Part shown: one piece after another, positions 28,695 to 37,257 of the stretch
Layout of the letters: the number at the start of each line of letters is the position of its first letter
Numbering within the stretch: the first letter of the stretch is position 1
Assembly: GCA_025362735.1 (NCBI GenBank)
Contig: JANYFL010000009.1
Coordinates: 26,476 to 90,475, forward strand
Length of the DNA stretch: 64,000 nucleotides
Source: Betaproteobacteria bacterium
GTDB lineage: Bacteria > Pseudomonadota > Gammaproteobacteria > Burkholderiales > Burkholderiaceae_D
Reading direction: 5' to 3'
The notes under the pieces: model-generated
The model's database searches: none
The model's input: only the letters and a program-made list of their open reading frames with translations
What the model was told of the DNA's origin: nothing
Position numbers and translations under genes: made by a program

Positions 28695-28724
28695 AACTAT
28701 GCGATATCCCATATAACAGCTAGC
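28695..28724. promoter_or_regulatory. 30-base element shared with the LysR promoter (copy 1)
   Basis: This segment starts AACTATG and ends ATAACAGCTAGC. It matches 25 of 30 positions, without gaps, of the segment at 33061-33090 just upstream of the LysR gene. It lies about 165 bases upstream of the TonB receptor start and may be a LysR-type operator. Confidence 0.5.
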
Positions 28725-28887
28725 GCTTCCACCGCATTGAATGCGCTCTCGCTCACTGAAACAATCCGGCCAAGTTAGCTTGGGTTTCGTCCAGATGTCT
28801 TACTACAAGACCTCGTGGATGTTGAGTCAAAGAATAATCGAGTGACTTGCATATTATTTATTTAAACATTCAATGAGGAGACAGTTC

Positions 28888-31248
28888 ATGAATAAATTCG
28901 ACTTTCGCTTATCGGTGCTGGCTCTAAGCCTGTGCTCGGTTTGGAGTGCTTCGGCGCAACAAGTGACACAGCCAACGGCTCCAGTTAGAACTGCGACGAA
29001 TACATTGGAAGAAATTGTTGTAACGGCACAGCACCGTCCGGAAAACGTACAAAAGGCGGCTGTCGCGATTACTGTGTTGTCCGGAGACTTGCTCGGAGAA
29101 AAAGGACTGGGTTCATCAAAAGACCTGATTCAATCGATACCGGGCCTTGCATTAACTTCAGCAACACCGAACGCCAATCTCAGCTTGCGTGGCGTCGGTA
29201 GCGGCGGCGGTAACGCTTATGCCGATCCCACTGTCTCGTATAACCTCGGCGACGTTAACATTGCCCGCCAATTTACAACTGCTTCCAGCTTCTACGATTT
29301 ACAACGTGTTGAAGTCCTCAAAGGCCCACAAGGGACCTTGTATGGTCGCAATGCAACGGTTGGCGCAATCAACATCGTACCGAATCGGCCCAGTTCAAAA
29401 TATGAAGGTTCCGTTGGTGTGGATATGGGGAACTACAGGGCCTTTGCCATAACCGGTATGGTCAACGTTCCTATCTCCGACACCGTCGCGATACGTGTTG
29501 CATTCAGAACCTCCAAGCATGACGGTTATCTCAGCAATGGTTACAACGACGAGGACCGCCGTACTGCGCGCTTTAGCGCATTGGTCAAGCCCAGTAGTGA
29601 CCTGTCAATGCTTTTCAGTGCCGATTATTTCCACGACGGTGGCAAAGGTCCGAGCACAATTTTTCTCTACCCCAATAACAACAACAGCCGATATCAGGAT
29701 TCGAGCAACCCCTGGTTAGCATTTTCAGTTCCTGGCTGTGGCAATACACAGATTTGTCCCACCTACGGTGACGGTAATAGCGGTCAAGGCCCGCAACTCG
29801 CTTCGATCCGTGCGATGCCAGTTGTCGGTGGCGATGGCTTCGTCGACAACCAGCAGGTCGTGCTGAAAAACGAAACCGAGATCAATCTCAATGCGGGAAC
29901 ACTGACCATCATTCCAGCCTACGTCCATAGCAAGATCAATTTCAAGGCCTATGGACAGGGCTTCCAGCAAATCGTCAAAGATGACGTCGCCCAAACCAGT
30001 CTGGAAGCGCGGCTGGCATCAAATACCGCAGGGCCATGGAAATGGATTCTCGGAGGCTATTTATTTAGTGAAACCCAAAACAATTACGCGCTCTTTCTGG
30101 AGGCGAACGGATACCAGATCAACCGTCAACCAAATCTGGAAGACAAGAGCTATGCAATCTTTGGGCAAGCGACCTATTCGATCACTGACAAATTTCGCGT
30201 GACAAGTGGCCTTCGCTATACACGCGAGAACAAGAAGCAGGATGGCTACACCGTTTTCGACGAGGCAAATGTTGCCGTCAGTACGGCCTGTACACCAGCG
30301 ATTCTTGCCGCCAATCGAGGCACCTCAATCGTGGCACCGAACCCTTTACAACCGGGCGGCGGTTGCAACGTACCCAATTCTGGAAATATGACGTTCAATG
30401 CGACGAATTTCAAAGTCGCGCTTGAATATGATATCGCTCCGCAATCCATGGTGTATGCGGATGTCTCCAGCGGTTTCAAAGCAGGAGGGTTCTGGATCGG
30501 CCTGCCACCGAATACTTACAAGCCTGAAAAGCTGACTGCATTTTCAATCGGCTCAAAGAACCGTTTCTTTGAGAATAGATTGCAAGCCAATCTCGAGCTG
30601 TTCTACTGGGACTATAAGGATCAGCAGGTCAGCGTCTTTACTTCACTCAATCCCACAGGTACGGCTGCACGGCCTTTCAATACCGACAGCTATATCAAGG
30701 GGGCAGAGATCGACCTGACTTGGCTTCCAACGGATGCAGACAAGTTTACGATGGATCTGCTGTTGGAAGAAGGCAAGTACAAAGCCTTTCCATTGGGCAC
30801 GAACCTGCTGACCCAGTCGGTCAACAACTATGCTGCCGACATGCCACGGCTGAATACACCGCATGCATCGGCGACGCTCGGTTATGGGCACACTTTTGAC
30901 ATGTCAAATGGAGGCAGCGTAACCTTCGCGGCGCGTAGCCATATTCAAACTCCAGCCTGGCTGTCCGCCCTGGCCAACCCAACCGTCCCAGGTGCGGTTT
31001 TACATTTGAACGGTGCCGCACAAAAGGCTTATCACGTGTCCAATCTGAGTCTCAGCTATTACGATCCGAAGGGCAAATGGCAAGTCACAGGTTATATTGA
31101 TAACGTCGAAAATGAAGCAGTCGTCTACACCGGAACTGCAGGTACGATTTCACGCGGTATCCTTTACCGGCCAGCTAACACCAATTCACTGTATGCAGCG
31201 CTTAATGCACCCCGTACTTGGGGCGTGAGGTTCAGCGCCAAGTTCTAA
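28888..31248 (+). CDS. TonB-dependent outer-membrane receptor
   Basis: The product is 786 residues from the ATG at 28888, with GAGGAG eight bases upstream. A signal peptide (LSVLALSLCSVWSASA) ends near residue 25. The plug domain starts near LEEIVVTAQHR and includes ESIPG-like SIPGLAL, LSLRGVGSG, and VEVLKGPQGTLYGRNA. A 22-strand barrel follows and ends in an aromatic residue (FSAKF). Such receptors import siderophores, vitamins or bulky carbon sources using TonB energy. With no iron or cobalamin genes around, uptake of the pathway substrate is the better guess. A terminator follows. Confidence 0.95.
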   Translation: MNKFDFRLSVLALSLCSVWSASAQQVTQPTAPVRTATNTLEEIVVTAQHRPENVQKAAVAITVLSGDLLGEKGLGSSKDLIQSIPGLALTSATPNANLSLRGVGSGGGNAYADPTVSYNLGDVNIARQFTTASSFYDLQRVEVLKGPQGTLYGRNATVGAINIVPNRPSSKYEGSVGVDMGNYRAFAITGMVNVPISDTVAIRVAFRTSKHDGYLSNGYNDEDRRTARFSALVKPSSDLSMLFSADYFHDGGKGPSTIFLYPNNNNSRYQDSSNPWLAFSVPGCGNTQICPTYGDGNSGQGPQLASIRAMPVVGGDGFVDNQQVVLKNETEINLNAGTLTIIPAYVHSKINFKAYGQGFQQIVKDDVAQTSLEARLASNTAGPWKWILGGYLFSETQNNYALFLEANGYQINRQPNLEDKSYAIFGQATYSITDKFRVTSGLRYTRENKKQDGYTVFDEANVAVSTACTPAILAANRGTSIVAPNPLQPGGGCNVPNSGNMTFNATNFKVALEYDIAPQSMVYADVSSGFKAGGFWIGLPPNTYKPEKLTAFSIGSKNRFFENRLQANLELFYWDYKDQQVSVFTSLNPTGTAARPFNTDSYIKGAEIDLTWLPTDADKFTMDLLLEEGKYKAFPLGTNLLTQSVNNYAADMPRLNTPHASATLGYGHTFDMSNGGSVTFAARSHIQTPAWLSALANPTVPGAVLHLNGAAQKAYHVSNLSLSYYDPKGKWQVTGYIDNVENEAVVYTGTAGTISRGILYRPANTNSLYAALNAPRTWGVRFSAKF

Positions 31249-31270
31249 GTTTTTTGAACTTACTACCAAT

Positions 31271-31312
31271 GGCCCGCCGACCCTCAGCTTGAGAGGCGGC
31301 GGGTTATTTTTT
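31271..31312 (+). terminator. Strong rho-independent terminator after the TonB receptor
   Basis: CCCGCCG at 31273-31279 pairs with CGGCGGG at 31297-31303, with partial inner pairing (CTC/GAG), followed by TTATTTTTT. It separates the receptor gene from the SnoaL-like gene, which therefore needs its own promoter or partial readthrough. Confidence 0.85.
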
Positions 31313-31362
31313 GCTTGATGCGACGTAGGCTTCTAAAGCAAATCGAAGAGAGGAAGACATCA

Positions 31363-32004
31363 ATGAAACTAAAACAAATCACGCGGGCAAGTTGCCATTT
31401 AGCGCTCGCGGCTTTTCTCGTTGCTCTTTCAAGTGCCCACACGGCTAGCGCGGAGGGACCGACCGACTCAATAACCAAGACCGGCAAAACGATTCCTGAG
31501 CAGGCCTGGGCACACCAATACAAGAAAATTCATCTGTTGCCGAACGGAGCCACCTCGACAAATTCCGATACCTTTGACCGGATGTTGATTCAGGAAGCGT
31601 TTGCACGTTACGGAATTGCTTACGATGAAGTCAGGCTAGATGTTCTCGCATCACTTTTTACTGAAGATGCAGTAGTCGAGGTGACTGAGGGCCCAAAGAC
31701 CCTCAATGTCAATACGGGACGCGAAGCCATCCTCAAAAATTTCTCTTCCGCGCTCTCACAACAAGGGGATCAGAGACGCCATGCCGTGACCAATCTGGTT
31801 TTTGAGAAGCTAACAAAAACAGAAGCCTCCGTTCTCGCTTACGGAATCGTAACCGTCGCAGCGAATGGCCTGTCTCTCGGAGCAACGGTCATTTACTCCG
31901 CAGATTTCCGGCGCGGGAATGACGGTCTATGGCGATTCTCGCGACTTCTTATTGGTATGGATACTTACTCGGGCAATAAGCCGGTCATACCTGTTAGCCG
32001 ATAA
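31363..32004 (+). CDS. Exported SnoaL/NTF2-like protein
   Basis: From the ATG at 31363 (AGAGGAAG upstream) the protein has 213 residues. A signal peptide with core LALAAFLVALSSA ends at about ASA before EGPTDS. The mature part includes an NTF2-like cone fold of the SnoaL type: IQEAFARYGIAYDEVRLDVLASLFTEDAVVEV, then TGREAILKNF and a late strand WRFSRLLIGMD. SnoaL relatives are cyclases, dehydratases or hydrolases of polyketide-like or steroid substrates, and also binding proteins. A periplasmic form next to a TonB receptor suggests early handling of the substrate. Confidence 0.82.
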   Translation: MKLKQITRASCHLALAAFLVALSSAHTASAEGPTDSITKTGKTIPEQAWAHQYKKIHLLPNGATSTNSDTFDRMLIQEAFARYGIAYDEVRLDVLASLFTEDAVVEVTEGPKTLNVNTGREAILKNFSSALSQQGDQRRHAVTNLVFEKLTKTEASVLAYGIVTVAANGLSLGATVIYSADFRRGNDGLWRFSRLLIGMDTYSGNKPVIPVSR

Positions 32005-32048
32005 ATTTTGATCTTCACCCGAGCGACTCTTGCGGAAGCTCTGCAAAT

Positions 32049-33056
32049 TTATTTTTTTGAGTTCGAAGTCGGACCTGCTTTTTTGGTCCCAATGTTTGGG
32101 ACCGAATTATTCATTCTATCGACGACATCATCACGCCGGAGTATGTCCCTGTCACTATAAAAATCCAGCAATCTTTGATACACCATTTCGATTGCTTTCT
32201 TGGCTAAGGTAGACGTTTGGTGCCGATTGCTGGTTGCAAGAATTAATCGGATCGTTGGCCTCGGTTCCCTAAAATGGACGACACGAAAATCTCGTTTTTT
32301 TACATCACTCCAGACTGCTCCGGGGTGTAGTACGGCGTATCCATAACCTGCCATGACCAAGTCCAGGATCGATTCCACCGAATCGACTTCAAAAGCTATT
32401 TTCAAATCGAAGCCCAACTCGACCGCTTTACTCTCCAAAGTCTGGCGTATGCCATGCATCCGTCCAGTCGTAATCAATGGATAGTCGGCGATTTTAGAAA
32501 ACGGAGGGGGCTCAACAATTTCGCTCAAAGCTCCTGGTGGTCCGATCAGTACAACCTCTTGCTCCATTAAATGGCGTTTTTCGATAAATGGTGTTTTGCT
32601 TGTGTCATTCAAAACGGCCACATCGATTCTACCCATGAGAAGCCATTCCATCAGATAACCGGTGAAGCCTTCCATCGTGGAAATGGTCGCGTTAGGAAAT
32701 TGCTCCTTGAATCCCTGGATCAATAGCAGTGTCGTGGAACGGGCAACCCCTGTTATCAAACCGATCGTGAAATGCCCCGTCATTTTTCCCTGCAGTGCAG
32801 CCATATCCTGTTCAGCACGAGCACATTGCTCAATGATTCCCTTGGCATGTGCGAGCAATACCTTGCCAGCTTCTGTTGTGGCAACACCGCGTCCATTACG
32901 AATTAACAGGTGTTGTCGAAAGCCTGTTTCAAGTTGGCGTACCAGATGACTCAATGCTGGTTGAGTCGTATCGAGTATCTCAGCCGCTCGCGTGTAGCTG
33001 CCCAGTTCAGCCACATGCAAAAAAGCCTCCAATTGTTTGAACTGCATCTGGGTCAT
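32049..33056 (-). CDS. LysR-type transcriptional regulator of the catabolic cluster
   Basis: This is a 335-residue LysR regulator, somewhat longer than usual because of a Lys/Ser/Asn-rich tail. The HTH is at the N-terminus (FKQLEAFLHVAELGSYTRAAEILDTTQPALSHLV). The effector domain follows (GHFTIGLITGVARSTTLLLIQGF onward). It is divergent from the FAD oxidoreductase, the first gene of the long plus-strand block. The 30-base element 33061-33090 starts five bases from its start codon, consistent with autoregulation. Confidence 0.93.
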   Translation of the reverse strand: MTQMQFKQLEAFLHVAELGSYTRAAEILDTTQPALSHLVRQLETGFRQHLLIRNGRGVATTEAGKVLLAHAKGIIEQCARAEQDMAALQGKMTGHFTIGLITGVARSTTLLLIQGFKEQFPNATISTMEGFTGYLMEWLLMGRIDVAVLNDTSKTPFIEKRHLMEQEVVLIGPPGALSEIVEPPPFSKIADYPLITTGRMHGIRQTLESKAVELGFDLKIAFEVDSVESILDLVMAGYGYAVLHPGAVWSDVKKRDFRVVHFREPRPTIRLILATSNRHQTSTLAKKAIEMVYQRLLDFYSDRDILRRDDVVDRMNNSVPNIGTKKAGPTSNSKK

Positions 33057-33060
33057 TTTG

Positions 33061-33090
33061 AACTATGTGGTATCTGATATATCAGCTAGC
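33061..33090. promoter_or_regulatory. 30-base element shared with the TonB receptor promoter (copy 2)
   Basis: This starts AACTATG and ends ATATCAGCTAGC, with the perfect palindrome CTGATATATCAG at 33074-33085 inside. It matches the element at 28695-28724 in 25 of 30 positions. The location next to a divergent LysR gene is the classic position of a LysR operator. Confidence 0.55.
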
Positions 33091-33324
33091 TTCGTTTTGG
33101 CCATTGTAATGGCTATGCTCGACTGCAACAATCCAGTCAGAGCCAATGAACATCCTGACACGGCATATCAACGCTTAAGAATTAATCGATATCGCATCAA
33201 GTAAGCCGAGATTGTCACTTTCCCAAAATATTGTTGACGCTGGTCGACTTGATCTTCAATACCAGTCCGAATGTTTATTTCAGGGCTACACAGCTAAATA
33301 GTTATCAAGATTCGGAGATGCAGC

Positions 33325-35292
33325 GTGACAAAAGAATATGACATCGTCGCAATGGGTGCAGGCCACAATGGTCTGGTGACAGCGGCCTATCTCGCCAAGG
33401 CGGGTAAGCGCGTATTAATTCTTGAGCGCAACGCTTGGGCAGGTGGTGGAGTGGTCACGCAAGAACTGACTGTTCCCGGATTTCGTCACGATCAACATTC
33501 GATTTCGCACGTCTGCCTGATGGCGAATCCCATGATGACTCAGGATGAACTCGGACTGCTCGGTCAATTCGGCCTGGAATATAACTTCATCGACATTCCG
33601 ACGATTACACTGTTTCCGGATGGCGATTATCTTTGCATGTACCGGGATATCGAGAAGTCATGTGAATCCATTGCAAAATTTTCGCAAAAAGATGCCGAGA
33701 CTTATCGGACTCTGGCCAACCATGCAAAAAAAGTACTTCCGATGTTTCTGCAGGGCATGTATTCACCGCCTGCGCCTATGGGAGCCTTCCTCGCTCTTTT
33801 GGATCAATCGCAAGAAGGCCGCGATCTGTTCCAGCTGATGACACGGAGCCCGCTCGACATTCTCAATTCAATGTATGAGAGCGACAAGGTCAAAATTCAT
33901 TTCATGAAGCCGGTGGCCCAGCTGCTGCAAATGCCCGACGACCTGGGTACCGGACTTTGCACGCTGATGATTCCGGGACTGATGCACACCTATGGTATTC
34001 CCAAGCCTGTCGGTGGCAGCGGCCGACTGACAGAAGCGCTGATTCGCTGTATTGAACATTACGGCGGCACGATCCTGAAGGAACAGGAAGTCACGAAGGT
34101 ACTGACTAAAGATGGTCGCGCGATTGGTCTTCAAACTCTTGCAGGCGAACAGTACATGGCCAAGGAAGCCGTGCTTGCTTCGATCCATCCGAAACGGCTT
34201 GATCGATTTATTGACGGCCTGGAACCTGACCTGATCCGTCGTGCGAACCGCGTCCGGTCTTCGCCGTTCAACATTCTGACCGCACACTATGCGATCAAGG
34301 AAAAGGCGCAGTTCGCCCACGGCGAAGAAGTCAAACGAGCGTCTGCAACCGAGTACGCGACGACGACGAATTTCAAGGAGTTTGTCGAACAGTTCCAACC
34401 TTTACGCCGCGGCGAAGTGCTACGTGACCAGTTGATGTTCTCCGGCGCAGATTCGACCCATAACGATCCCACGCGCGCGCCTCCCGGACATGGCGTCATG
34501 CTGACGCAGGCTTTCGTGCCCTATTACCTGAAGGATGGCGGTCCGGAACGCTGGGATGTGTACAAGGAAGAAGTTGCCGACATGATCCTTGACGGCATGC
34601 GCCAATACATTCCCAACTTTACTGACGAGAACATCATCGCTCGCACCGTCGACAGTCCGCTTGATCATGAGCGGCACTCGCCGAACAGTTTTGTTGAAGG
34701 CGACGAGCACGGCTTGGGAACCTATATGTTTCAGGCCGGGAGCAACCGCCCTATTGCCGAACTTTCGAACTACACCGTCCCAGGGATAAAAGGCCTGTAT
34801 ATCTGCGGCCCCTTTATGCATCCATCAGGTGGCGTATTCGGCGGTGGTCGTGCGACGGCAATCAAGATGTTCGAAGATCTTCGACTGGATTTCCAGCGTG
34901 TCGCAGTGACGGATCGTGCCGCCCAGCAAGCTGCAGGCGCGCGCGCTGGCTTTAAGGCATTACAGACATCTGCACCAGCATCAGATGTGCCTTCGACTGC
35001 AGCTCACGAGCCCAACCTGCCTGAGTCGCAAAATGCCGCGCTAACCAATCTCGATCATGCTGCCGGAGTCATTGCACATCCACCCATGACCCTCTTTGGA
35101 GAGGACAACAAGGAGATGATGACCATTAGCAAACTTGAACGCGAGGGGAACTCGCTGGTCATCAAGGGCCGAATTTATGGAACGGTACCTCTGGTCGCCA
35201 TATTGCGACCCGAAGAAGTGCGTAAGGTCTTCAAACTTCTCAATTGGAAACTCGTCACTTTCATCATCAGCCTTCTTTTCCGTAAATCCTAG
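33325..35292 (+). CDS. Phytoene-desaturase-like FAD oxidoreductase with a C-terminal extra module
   Basis: This 655-residue protein starts at GTG (33325) with CGGAG upstream. The N-terminal part is a CrtI-like FAD enzyme: the dinucleotide motif GAGHNGLVTAAYLAKAG, ERNAWAGGGV, and the closing GLYICGPFMHPSGGVFGGGRATA near residue 500. The family normally ends there (~520 residues). Here an Ala/Pro-rich linker of roughly 60 residues leads to a compact module (MMTISKLEREGNSLVIKGR, then LRPEEVRKVFKLL) and a hydrophobic, basic tail (VTFIISLLFRKS) that could touch the membrane. Desaturation or oxidation of a hydrophobic substrate is likely; the exact reaction is unknown. Confidence 0.87.
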   Translation: MTKEYDIVAMGAGHNGLVTAAYLAKAGKRVLILERNAWAGGGVVTQELTVPGFRHDQHSISHVCLMANPMMTQDELGLLGQFGLEYNFIDIPTITLFPDGDYLCMYRDIEKSCESIAKFSQKDAETYRTLANHAKKVLPMFLQGMYSPPAPMGAFLALLDQSQEGRDLFQLMTRSPLDILNSMYESDKVKIHFMKPVAQLLQMPDDLGTGLCTLMIPGLMHTYGIPKPVGGSGRLTEALIRCIEHYGGTILKEQEVTKVLTKDGRAIGLQTLAGEQYMAKEAVLASIHPKRLDRFIDGLEPDLIRRANRVRSSPFNILTAHYAIKEKAQFAHGEEVKRASATEYATTTNFKEFVEQFQPLRRGEVLRDQLMFSGADSTHNDPTRAPPGHGVMLTQAFVPYYLKDGGPERWDVYKEEVADMILDGMRQYIPNFTDENIIARTVDSPLDHERHSPNSFVEGDEHGLGTYMFQAGSNRPIAELSNYTVPGIKGLYICGPFMHPSGGVFGGGRATAIKMFEDLRLDFQRVAVTDRAAQQAAGARAGFKALQTSAPASDVPSTAAHEPNLPESQNAALTNLDHAAGVIAHPPMTLFGEDNKEMMTISKLEREGNSLVIKGRIYGTVPLVAILRPEEVRKVFKLLNWKLVTFIISLLFRKS

Positions 35293-35306
35293 TCAAAGAG
35301 AAAATA

Positions 35307-36101
35307 ATGGAATTCGATGGAAAAAGGGTTTTAGTCACTGGTGCTGCACGAGGTATCGGGCAGGCAGTCTGCGAAGCGCTGGCAAAAGCGGGAAGCCGGG
35401 TTGTCATTGCCGACATTAATGGCGATGGCGCAGAAAACGCGGCCTCTTTAATTCGCGAACAGGGAGGCGATGCCATTGGAATCCGTTGCGACGTATCCAA
35501 CGATTCCGATGTCGAGGCACTCGAGCAAACAATCAACCGCCACTTCGGCGGGGTCGATATTCTGATCAACAATGCAGTTGCTCACCAGTTAGCACCAGGT
35601 GCTGTTGACGTAATCGATCTGGAACGCTGGGCGCGCGCGCTGGACATCAACGTCATGGGCTACGTTCGCCTGATCCGTCTCTTCGTTCCACCTATGTTGG
35701 CACGTGCCACCGGCTACGTAGTGACCACATCCTCATCACTTGCCATCTTGCCCAACAAAGCAACTCAGTACATGCTGCCCTATATCACCAGCAAGGGTGC
35801 TGCGCTTGGCCTCTCCTATGGCTTGGCTTATTCACTCCGTCCACGAGGGGTACTTGCGAGCGTTTTTTGTCCAGGTCTGACCTCGACCACCGATGACGGG
35901 ACGAGCAAGATTGCGGCCCTTGGATTTCTTGATGAAGTACCCAAGTCAGTTACCACACCTGCAACGTCGCGATTTGCTGCGCAAGCACTGCTCGATGGCA
36001 TGCGAAGAGAAGATTTTTTGATCTGCTCGCAACCCGATTTTGAGAATTCCTTGAATCAGTTTGCGCACAACAGACTCGATCCTTTCTCAGATTTTCAGTA
36101 A
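35307..36101 (+). CDS. SDR-family oxidoreductase
   Basis: This 264-residue short-chain dehydrogenase starts 14 bases after the FAD oxidoreductase. It has TGAARGIG near residue 11, the NNAVA segment after beta-4, Ser in VTTSSSLA and the pair Tyr/Lys in YITSK, so the active site is complete. The C-terminus departs from the usual PVDGG pattern. It is probably cotranscribed with the FAD oxidoreductase and reduces or oxidises its product. Confidence 0.9.
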   Translation: MEFDGKRVLVTGAARGIGQAVCEALAKAGSRVVIADINGDGAENAASLIREQGGDAIGIRCDVSNDSDVEALEQTINRHFGGVDILINNAVAHQLAPGAVDVIDLERWARALDINVMGYVRLIRLFVPPMLARATGYVVTTSSSLAILPNKATQYMLPYITSKGAALGLSYGLAYSLRPRGVLASVFCPGLTSTTDDGTSKIAALGFLDEVPKSVTTPATSRFAAQALLDGMRREDFLICSQPDFENSLNQFAHNRLDPFSDFQ

Positions 36102-36211
36102 CTCGCAGGAATCAATACGGCGTTTTATTACCGCTCCTTCTGGAGAAATGTCAGTCAAGAGCAATACCTGAATCCAACTAATTGGTAATTTTCACATATC
36201 CCATGTTACGA

Positions 36212-36221
36212 TACATATGTA
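36212..36221. promoter_or_regulatory. Operator-like palindrome TACATATGTA upstream of the lipoprotein gene
   Basis: TACATATGTA is a perfect 10-bp palindrome flanked by GA and GCGCAT. It resembles site C with the two centre bases changed. It lies 75 bases upstream of the likely GTG start of the next gene. ATATCAG at 36226-36232 follows it. Confidence 0.35.
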
Positions 36222-36295
36222 GCGCATATCAGTACGTTTTATTACCGAATAAAAAAACGAACGAAGTGATATCCAAGCATGGCCAGGAGACTGTA

Positions 36296-37195
36296 GTGAC
36301 CCCATTTTTCAGGTCGCACCGTTTGATCGCGAAGCTGCTCTGCAAACGAGCATTTAGCTTGTTCGCGATGGCTATCCTGGCGACTCTTGTGTCGTGTACG
36401 ACGATAACCACTGATCGTCATCACTACATCGTGAATGCCGGTAGCAATCAAGTCGAAGTCATCGCTGAAGGCAAAGGACCATTACTCGTCCTGTTGCCTT
36501 CAGCCGCCAGGGGTGCCGATGATTTCGACGAAGTCGCTCCCATGCTTGCCGACAAAGGTTTTCGAGTAATACGACCCGAGCCAAGAGGTAGCGGACGGAC
36601 CACAGGTCCTTATGCCGGCATATCGCTCCATGACGTAGCGAATGATGTCGCTGCAGTAATCAGACAGGAGAACAATGGCCCCGCGATTCTGGTCGGACAC
36701 GCAGCCGGGAGTTTCGTTGCGCGGGTCTTGGCTGTGGATCATCCCGAACTGGTGCGCGGCGTGGTTCTGGCTGCTGCGGGAGCGTGGAGCTATCCACGTG
36801 AGCTGGGTATCGCAGTCCGGAAAATGGATGAGCCAAATATTACTGATACAGAGCGGCTTAAATATCTTCGCTCTTCCTTTTTTGCACCAGGCAGCGATGC
36901 CACTGTCTGGCTTAAAGGCTGGCGCCCGCTCATACAGTATGGAGCCGGTGGTGCTCCTGACAATGCAAGTCGCGACCAATGGTGGGGCGCCGGTAATAAA
37001 CCTGTTCTCGAAATCCAGCCGCTCGATGACCCCTTTAAACCACGATCCGCAGCAGGAGAGTTCAAGGCGGAATTCGGCGACCGGGTTACGGTTGTCGAAA
37101 TAGCCAATGCAAGTCATGCACTGTTCCCGGAACAACCGAAAGCCGTTGTTAATGCCATTGTTAAATGGGCAGTCACGCTGGATTCAAAACCATGA
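36296..37195 (+). CDS. Lipoprotein alpha/beta-hydrolase-fold protein lacking the nucleophile Ser
   Basis: The GTG at 36296 is chosen because AGGAGA lies five bases upstream and because the product then begins with a lipoprotein signal: basic start, hydrophobic FAMAILATLVS and lipobox Cys34 (LVSC, then T at +2, so outer membrane is likely). It has 299 residues. The alpha/beta fold is clear (LLVLLPSAARGADDFD, RPEPRGSGRTTG), but the elbow reads GHAAG (Ala136 for Ser). The acid region (QPLDDPFKP) and His (ASHALFPEQP) remain. It may bind, or act by non-Ser chemistry, on the substrate in the periplasm. Confidence 0.83.
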   Translation: MTPFFRSHRLIAKLLCKRAFSLFAMAILATLVSCTTITTDRHHYIVNAGSNQVEVIAEGKGPLLVLLPSAARGADDFDEVAPMLADKGFRVIRPEPRGSGRTTGPYAGISLHDVANDVAAVIRQENNGPAILVGHAAGSFVARVLAVDHPELVRGVVLAAAGAWSYPRELGIAVRKMDEPNITDTERLKYLRSSFFAPGSDATVWLKGWRPLIQYGAGGAPDNASRDQWWGAGNKPVLEIQPLDDPFKPRSAAGEFKAEFGDRVTVVEIANASHALFPEQPKAVVNAIVKWAVTLDSKP

Positions 37196-37257
37196 TCGCT
37201 CAAAGTCAGATCATCTCTGGCCCCAGCACTCATATTGAAGTGGTGAGAGCAACCAGC

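Larger units (their letters stand above)
28443..28887. promoter_or_regulatory. Divergent promoter region of thiolase and TonB receptor (no gene)
   Basis: These 445 bases carry site C (28567-28576) near the thiolase and the 30-base element 28695-28724 on the receptor side. The region is AT-rich near both ends. The ribosome-binding site GAGGAG of the receptor gene is at 28875-28880. No coding potential is evident. Confidence 0.5.

Noticed and set aside
32085..32103. Eight-pair hairpin with adjacent T-run as terminator of the LysR gene
   Set aside because: It lies inside the LysR coding end, and the T-run precedes the stem on the plus strand, so it is on the wrong side for termination on either strand.
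36500..37135. Open 211-residue minus-strand frame over the lipoprotein alpha/beta gene
   Set aside because: It is a shadow of the gene at 36296, which has a signal peptide and fold motifs.
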